Shown one piece after another: positions 56,905-64,000 of a stretch of DNA of 64,000 bases. Location of the stretch: positions 51,626-115,625 of the forward strand of contig QEYB01001173.1 of assembly GCA_017562135.1 (NCBI GenBank). Reading direction: 5' to 3'. The position numbers and the translations under genes were made by a program. The DNA is from Dipylidium caninum (lineage: Eukaryota > Platyhelminthes > Cestoda > Cyclophyllidea > Dipylidiidae). Below the pieces are notes generated by a model that saw only the letters and a list, made by a program, of their open reading frames with translations, had not been told where the DNA came from and made no database searches. Position 1 is the first letter of the stretch. Every line of letters begins with the position of its first letter.

Positions 56905-57852
56905 GTATGAACCTCTTTTTGTACCAAGTCATATATCCTTATTTCTTTTCACTAATGTCACTTTGCATTTGAATACTTAGTGCGCTTATTAATGGACTCC
57001 CTAGTGGAGAGTACTTTTGTTATGCTTCTGGAATCATCTTGAAACTAGGTTGCAAGTATCGTCCTTTGCGATCCGCCCAATAACCTAAATGTTCGAACTT
57101 AATTGACGAGGTAACCTATTCGAAAGAATAGTCGTAACTGCTGGTGGCCTCCACAGAGGGATGGACGATCCTGGGAGAAAATGCGGCGAGTGTAATGAAA
57201 GGTGAAGCAGTGGATTGAGGTGAACTTGGGGCGTACTGATTACTGAGAGGAAAATCAAAGGACTGTTGTGATGGGTAGGGAAAAATGGTAGGCGAGTCGG
57301 GATGCGGGAGTTAAACTGACCAATGGCCCACCATGAGGGTTCAGCCTTAGGTAGTTAAGTGGAGGATGCGGAGACAGGATGACCAAGACCGAAAGAATTC
57401 GTTAAAGAGAAGATGGCCTGAAAGAAATAATGTGGTAAGCTACTGAGTAAGTGTCTGGGAGAGGTGGACCGGTGGGCCCTGGGTTGGTCGACAGTTACGA
57501 AACCAACCGTCGCCGGCTCGACTGACCCGAGGCAGGAAATGCAAGCCTCTTGATACCCGCCGCAGATGTATGTCGACTTCCCAAGCCCCGCAGCCCCCTT
57601 TCATCCAACCAGCACAAAAGTCGAAAGGCGTTTTCGGAAGCCGTCGATTCTAATGTTCCGTATGCATCTGGTCTGATTCCTTCTATAAAAGGATGCGCGG
57701 TAGAGTGAGAGAGGCAGACGGACAGAGGGGAAATGGGAGGGAGCTGAAACGTATACTTTTCGCTTTTAAAAGAGAGGATGGCGGCGTGGGTAGCGACGAC
57801 CTCGTTGTTAATATATACAAAGTCTGGGCGATGAAGGCCAAGGTGGAAGGCA
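56905..57852. other. Convergent 3' flanks of the RBM18-like and MYPT-like genes
   Basis: No gene seen. It should contain both 3' untranslated regions. No clear AATAAA could be assigned to either gene with confidence. Confidence 0.4.
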
Positions 57853-60800
57853 TCACGAGGTAGTGTGCGCTGAGAGCTTGCTGATCACACGAATTAGCGA
57901 CTTGTTCTCGTCCGCCATGCGTGCATTCTCCTGACGCAACCGATCTATCTCCTGTTGGGAAAGGGATACAGCACAAAGAATTCCATTACACGAACAAATG
58001 AGGTTCAAAAACAATAAAAGGAAGCTGTGAACGGACACGGAAACGTGCGCATGCGTGCGTCATGCACGCAGGCGAGCTGTGAATGTGGCAAAACAAGCTG
58101 AAGTGAACAGAGAAGGGGAGAGAAAACAAGGAGGGGGAGACATGCGCACCTTTGCCTGATCTTCAAAGAACTCCACAGTACGCCGTTGAAGCTGCAAAGC
58201 AAATAATAGACAAGGCATTCAATGCTGGAAGAGGTGGAACACAGTACCGCTAGATAGGGTGCAGTGTCCTCCCCTCTTCCAGTGGCAGGGTAAAGTGCGC
58301 CCACTCGTTGGGGGTTTCCGCGATCCATCTACCTAATTTAATAGAGTTGACTCAAAAAGGACCTTCTGGTGGGGCAACCCAAAAGTCGAGGCTGATGTGA
58401 ACAGACAACCACAAAATCTGGTCATCCTGTCCCGGATAGAGAGGATGTTCCTTGCCACTATGCATATTTAGCATTGAATGATCGGTTTCTGGTGAAAATT
58501 TCGAGGTGAATATATGGATGGAGGAACAGATTGGCAAAGTGATAAGCGAATGAGAAAATCCTTCCTGTTAGACACCTTAGCTTATCCGCTTCTTTACACT
58601 TTCAAATGCCTTGCTCCCGTTCCACCAATCTCTTCCAATGCTAGAAGGTCATGTGTCCCAAGTACGCTTGAATACCCTATGAATTACCTAGAGATTGAGA
58701 GCATTGCAATGGAAAAAGTTGGTAGGACTGATGAACGTCAGTTAGGGAGCAGAGCAAGGGACATTCAAATGGTCATATGCTTTAACAGCCTCTAATCGGA
58801 TAAAATGAGAGAAACAAGTGGTCATCACTCAACGAAAAATAAGTGTATCGTTGACGACATGCATGAAACGAAGACCAAACAACAGCGGAGGGAGTGGTGT
58901 TAGCCTGAGACAAAAGCGAAGGGAGTGTGCATACCGTAGAGGAGGAGGAATCGGTGTTGGACGCCGAGCCGCCATATTTACTAGGGGCAGAGGGGGTGGA
59001 GGCGGAGGAGGAGACGTGGAAACGAGCTAGTTCATTACGTAGGGCGGCTACCTCCAGAGTGACTTGATCCAGGGTGCGTTTCAGCCGTTCCTTCTCACTA
59101 CGTTCCTCTTCGTACAGCAGACGATAATCCAAATTCTGCAAGACCCAAGCAATACGCATACATATAGGGACACACGAAAAAAATCGGTTAAGCGAGTCTC
59201 CGCACAGCATAAAGCAAAAATCAACCCACCTTAGACAGTTTTGACTCCCCTTACCTACGAAATGTACACAGCAATAGCTACACCAAATATTCTGCCAGCT
59301 AACCAGGTAGTACGAACGATGGGAATGGTGTGACCTGTTAATCTATTAAGACAAAAAAGAAGTGGGATAGTGAAGCTCGCATAAGCATTCCAGATCAGCG
59401 GAGAACTCGATAGCGATTTCCTCCTACTAACGCCTATATCCACTTCCTAAGGAAGCTTAATTCAAAGGCATTAAGGCGTATATCACTAGTGAGAGAAAAT
59501 ACCTCACGCCAGTTGTACCGCTGGTCAACTGGTTTGCCGGAAGAGGAGCAGAGGGTGGGGGAGGTCTGGGGCGCAAGCGGCGAAGTACGTCGGTCACCAC
59601 CTCCACCGTTGCTCACCGTATCATTGTTGGAGGCTGTACTATTGGCGGCAGTTGCACTGGTATTTAAAATTGTCGAGCGGAGGATACGTGTTGTTGGCTA
59701 GACAAAAAACAATAGAGGCGGGTAACTCTTAAAAAGCTAGTTTACTTGATAGGTGACTACTTACGCGGGGAATGGGGTCAACAGTTCCGGTAGAAGTAGT
59801 AGTGGCAGTAGCAGTACTGACAACAGGAGCATTCTGTTCCAACTGTTTTGCCGCCGCTAGTACGTCATTTGTGTCCAGTAAGCCCGTGGGTACTCGGTCT
59901 CGGGCCGCCCGGCGCGCTCGTGAATGTGCGACTATCGAGGAGGTCGACGTGTCCGCGGCTACAAGAAATAGTAGAAGTAGTAGTGGTAGTACTATTCATA
60001 TCCGTGATCCAACGTCTACAAAGCATAGTTGAGGTCACTAACTCGCTCCAGTCGGTGAGGCTGATGGAGGCTGTACGGGGGTGATCGTGGCCTTGGTGAC
60101 ATGTGTTGTGGTGGTTGGGTTAGAGGATGGCGTTGGTTTTTCCTCCACATCACCAGCACCAGATGTAGTGGACGATTTCCGCGTTGACTGCATGAGAAAA
60201 AGCGGTTAAACTTAGCAACTAACATTCATAAAACAAAAGAGAAAGTGGTTTATAAATGTGAATTTTGGTCATGTGATAGCCTGACATTGAAATGCAACAT
60301 CAAAGTAAGATAGAAAATCGGTACCCATGCAGCGGATTCATGTGAGCCTCCTAGCATTTTAACAGAATGTTTGGAAGAAGTTTTTTGAGAGGGATATGAA
60401 TCGTCATGTATACACGCTCACACGGAGAGCAACCAAAGACTTTGGCATAAAGCACTTTTAAAGGAGAAGGATAATTTTAATGACACTTGGAACTTCGACT
60501 CACCTTAGTCGTGTGCATGACCGACTAGCAAATCAGAAAATTGTGCATTTGCGAGCAGTACTACTAATTGGGAATTTCGGCAAAGGGAAAGAGAGAGAGA
60601 GAGAGAGGAAACAAGGATCTAAGTGCATTCACTGAAGGAAAATACGAGGGAAAGCGATCAAACTATGGGGTACCAAAAAGCACATGAGGGCAGTCTACGT
60701 ACAGACGACTCAAAAAGTTCAAAATGTTTTACTTTGCTAATAAGGGTGATACAGTGCGGACGAATTAGAAGAGACTGAAAGGGGTTAGAATGGAAAAGTA

Positions 60801-61939
60801 TTATTTAAAACTGGAAACTAGAAAGCAAGAGGGCGATGAGAACTAAGAATAAGACATCTCACCGGTTGAGCAAGGTGACCCAGTGTGACCTTCGAGGCAA
60901 AGAATTTCGGTGGTGATTTTGTTGGTTGTGGCGATGGTTTTGGTTGTGTTGATGAAGTCTACGAGCGGAAAGTTAGGGGAAGAAGGAAAGTTCAACGGGG
61001 AAGCTGATTAGGCACATGCCAGCGGTAGCCAGAAAGCTTTCTTTCCGCATATAGATATAAGACAGCCTGGCTGAGCTGATGAGGCGAAATGGGCGCGGTT
61101 TTTGTCGTCGCATTCGCAGAGGGAGGTAGGGTAAAAGGTATACATTTACCAGATTTGTTGATTTCAAGGAAAAAGACTAAAACGTCGCTTATCGAGAATA
61201 GAGCGCTAAAACGTATATCCTACTAACCGACAGTCAGTACCACAACATTAAGCATGCGGATAAACAAAAGGTGGTTCTGCGAAAAAATGTAGCCTCCAGC
61301 ACACAGTTAAGGGGGGCTCAGCAGGGATTGCCCACCCACGTAACCTATGTCCAAGTGTAGTCGAATGATCAAACATTGAATTTCATGCACACAGGAGGCT
61401 ATCTGCTGCAATACTTACCAGCGCATTGACGGAAAAGATGGGAAAACTGGATAAGGCTTTGTCGGCAGTCTGAAGTGAAGAGGTACCATACACAGACATA
61501 TAAGTGAGGTGGTGCGCGCGGGTTAAGGTGCTGCTCTGTGAGGGAACTGATAATGTGATCTCTAGAAAAAATTACGGTCGCCATCTGGCAGTGGAATCAC
61601 GGAATGCAGAAAACGCGGTTAACGAAAGCCCAAGATAGTAGGCGTGAGGGGAGCAAAGGTTACAGTCAAGCGCAATTTCACAGTCCATGGAAAATAAGTT
61701 GAAAAGCACGTAAAAAGCGTACATACACGGTTTTCAGTGTCAGATATGCAAACAAACTTATGAGGAATAGATGAAGCTGCCACATGTAGAGACGATGGTC
61801 TTAAAGGAAAACTAATTGCATTCGGCAAAAATGTTTCTCAACTGACCTCGATGGATTGAGTGGTGAAAGGCATGGCGCGTCAATCCTTGTTGTAAGTTCG
61901 GCAAGATCAGGGGGAAGTGAATTGAGGGAAGCAAAATGT
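57853..61939 (-). CDS. Myosin phosphatase targeting subunit (MYPT/PPP1R12-like), C-terminal half
   Basis: Eleven exons read on the minus strand in agreeing phase: 61939-61847, 61799-61727, 61469-61419, 60958-60863, 60524-60504 (21 nt), 60187-60043, 59958-59765, 59697-59503, 59135-58935, 58191-58150 and 57951-57853. Together they encode about 402 residues. The first half is Ser/Thr/Pro-rich. The segment RVPTGLLDTNDVLAAAKQLE sits where MYPT has its inhibitory phosphorylation region followed by the LxEAEK helix. A coiled coil follows (DYRLLYEEERSEKERLKRTL), then EIDRLRQENARMADENKSL and the family-typical LIRVISKLS just before the stop. MYPT binds protein phosphatase 1 and directs it to myosin; that N-terminal part (PP1-binding motif and ankyrin repeats) must lie beyond 64 kb. 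An exon ending in phase 2 is expected upstream, and none could be fixed in 62-64 kb. Confidence 0.85.
60504..60524 (-). CDS. 21-nt micro-exon of the MYPT-like gene
   Basis: TTTGCTAG acceptor, seven codons SVMHTTK, then AAG with a GTGAGT donor. It is a multiple of three and in phase 0 on both sides, so skipping it would remove seven residues without changing the frame. This makes alternative use likely. Confidence 0.6.
60591..60607. repeat. (GA)n microsatellite
   Basis: About eight GA units in an intron of the MYPT-like gene. Confidence 0.95.
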
Positions 61940-64000
61940 CTGGAAAATTACCAGAAGGCACCAGCAATTGGGCGGAAGTGATACTCCGACCCGGCGAGAT
62001 CACTAGGTGGTACTAATTGAACTCTTAAACTTGACCATAGCAGCATTTTAAGACCCCTTGTTAGGTAAATTGCTCCTTCTATACCATTACACAGACCAAC
62101 TACTCAGTTAATGAATGACTTGGCCTCGTCGAGTGAACCTACTGCAGCGTGTAGATTGTGCGAAATTCGCGAATAAAAAAAAATAAATGGATGATTAGGC
62201 GATTTTTAATACACCATAAACCCTCAACGATCACGGTTAGGTCAAAACATTGGACCAATCAGGCTTGCCAGCGGAATAAGCGTGGCGAAGCTGGATAACA
62301 TTTACTTTAAAGTACGGCGTCGAGATAAGGAAAATAAAGACATAATATCTCAAAATACCTCCCACTATCCCTCCGACGTAAATATGAGATCCCATTCAGG
62401 GTTAAGAAAAGTTTCCTCAAGTTTCATTGCAACCAGGTACACGAATGACGTGAGAATAGAGAACCTCGGCCAAGATGAGATAGACAACTTTTGCATGCAA
62501 TTTCACCAGGACGGTTAATAGAAAGAGAGGTGATATGAAGTCTTTTGAATATGATGAGCGGAGATACTGATAGAACGCAAGATGAAAAACAACGAGACCC
62601 TATCAGTGGTGACAGAGTGCCGAAGCAGTGGGAGCAGAGTGAGCAAATCAAGCTAAAGCCCCAATAAAGGATGCCAGATCTCATCACATTCGTTCGCTCG
62701 CACTCTCAGAAATGAAAGGGGACATTTACGTTAAGAGGTCGATTATTTATACGCACTAAAGGAACACAAAATGAAGAGTTTGACTTTTGAAGAAATTGGT
62801 CGAAAAATTTGACGTGTAAAATGACTTCCGATGGGTAAGCATGAAAGCTTTAGACATTCATGCCTAATATTAAACAGTAGATATAGAATGGAAGTAGAAT
62901 GGGTGGCAGAGAGGGTTGATTAGTTAGTGAGATGGTGTTTTCTCTCAAGTCCAAAAGTCACAAAGTTAGGTGTCGAACACTCGCCGGAACGGCAAGTTAG
63001 CATACCTTGGGAGGTTAACAGGTCAATGCAATCAGATTATTAGCACTTAGTGTTCGTCAATCTCTTGCACACGGAGGCAATTTCAAGAGAACGCGACGAT
63101 GAGATCAGGCGAGTTGGGAATATTCTACCAAGCCCAAGGGTTTAAATTGACCTAACCTGTCTCGGTGATGTCGAAGTTATGAGAGTAGGATGAGTGATAG
63201 AGAAATAATTTCTGTTTTGAGCAGATCTTGTTTACTCAAGATCCTTGTAGGTACGTGTTGGTGGCGTTAACACCCCTTATTTGGCATGGAACTTAAAGAA
63301 AGGGAGTCTGAGAGATTCAACTTAACACAGTGATGTGGCCCTTGTTTACTCAGGCCCGTGGGCAACACGGGAGGGCCGGTGGCGGCCTCATTGTAAGTCA
63401 TAGCGGTATCCAAACATATATCCCACCTGTGGCCATTCGTTTTTGATTTCTACTTTTGCTGTTTCAGTTAGAAAAAATGTGGCGGTCGAAAAGATAAGGT
63501 TGTTTTTTTTCCAACTGCTATTTTTTCACGACTGTTTAGTTCCTGCACATTTTGGTTTGGGATTCTGGGTGGTGTAGATTTTAAAGTGTGCGGAACAGCA
63601 TGCAGCGGAACGCGAATGGATTTTATGCTTGTCCCATTGGTACAATAAGTTGCAGTTGGAGGATAGGACAAAGATATGCTGAATCGGGTGAATCCGATGA
63701 CAAAAGGGAATGGCCAAATATACTTTGGAAATGAAACATCAAACTGGATTGATTTTTGTGTTGTTGGCCTTGGGGGGTTTTTAGCAGCGAGGAAAAATCA
63801 CGATAAACGCAGAGTCCCCGAGGTTGAATATTTTTAGGAGCCCTGGGAGCAGGACCTTCATCCATTAAGCATTGAACTCTACGAAAAGCACCACATGAAG
63901 GTACTAGGATGCTACGCCTTGGTCCAACGTACAGTGTGCAGCCGGGATTAACCATCACACGGTACACAGCATTGTCTCGGGAGGATTGGGGCCTACTCGT
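61940..64000. other. Probable long intron or upstream part of the MYPT-like gene
   Basis: No exon could be fixed in the phase needed upstream of 61939. The minus-strand frame at 63623-63967 (ATG near 63967) is the longest but has no domain I recognise. Its position at the window edge means it may be part of a repeat or exon cut by the boundary. Confidence 0.35.

Overview
This is an animal-type genomic window: genes are split by spliceosomal introns and lie on both strands, with no operons. Several introns are only 31-35 nt long, and a secreted-peptide gene cluster sits in recently duplicated DNA. Together with the families present this suggests a parasitic flatworm, most likely a tapeworm. 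That placement is inference and was not tested by any search.

Left part (1-8.7 kb, + strand): the 3' part of a SHANK-like scaffold gene. Its PDZ domain is split over three exons and followed by low-complexity, phosphorylatable exons. From 8.7 to about 14 kb I see no convincing gene. From 14 to 22.4 kb there is a [stefin, cyclin-dependent kinase] module that appears twice: a divergent stefin (-) followed by a truncated CDK copy (+), then a canonical stefin (-) followed by an intact CDK1-like gene (+).

Middle part (24-48.2 kb): a complex of two long inverted repeats. IR1 has 4.85-kb arms (24085-28935 and 32792-37672) around a 3.9-kb spacer. IR2 has 1.2-kb arms (37977-39184 and 46961-48180) around a 7.8-kb spacer. 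These duplications carry a family of very small, intronless genes, each with a TATA box exactly 41 bp from the ATG, a 64-65-codon ORF with an N-terminal signal peptide ending in Cys, and an AATAAA shortly after the stop. I count four intact copies (28.4, 31.7, 33.1 and 44.1 kb) and one copy whose 5' end was cut off at the IR1 edge (37.7 kb). I do not recognise the family. This is the strongest candidate in the window for an undescribed system: a locally amplified secreted-peptide family with its own conserved promoter and 3' flank.

Right part (51-64 kb): three ordinary conserved genes. These are an IQCK-like IQ-motif protein (+), an RBM18-like RNA-binding protein (+), and, converging on it, the C-terminal half of a myosin phosphatase targeting subunit (MYPT/PPP1R12-like, -). 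The last is spread over at least 11 exons including a 21-nt micro-exon, and its ankyrin-repeat part would lie beyond the window edge.

Exon boundaries come from reading splice signals, codon phase and family similarity by eye. Repeat identities are estimates, not computed.
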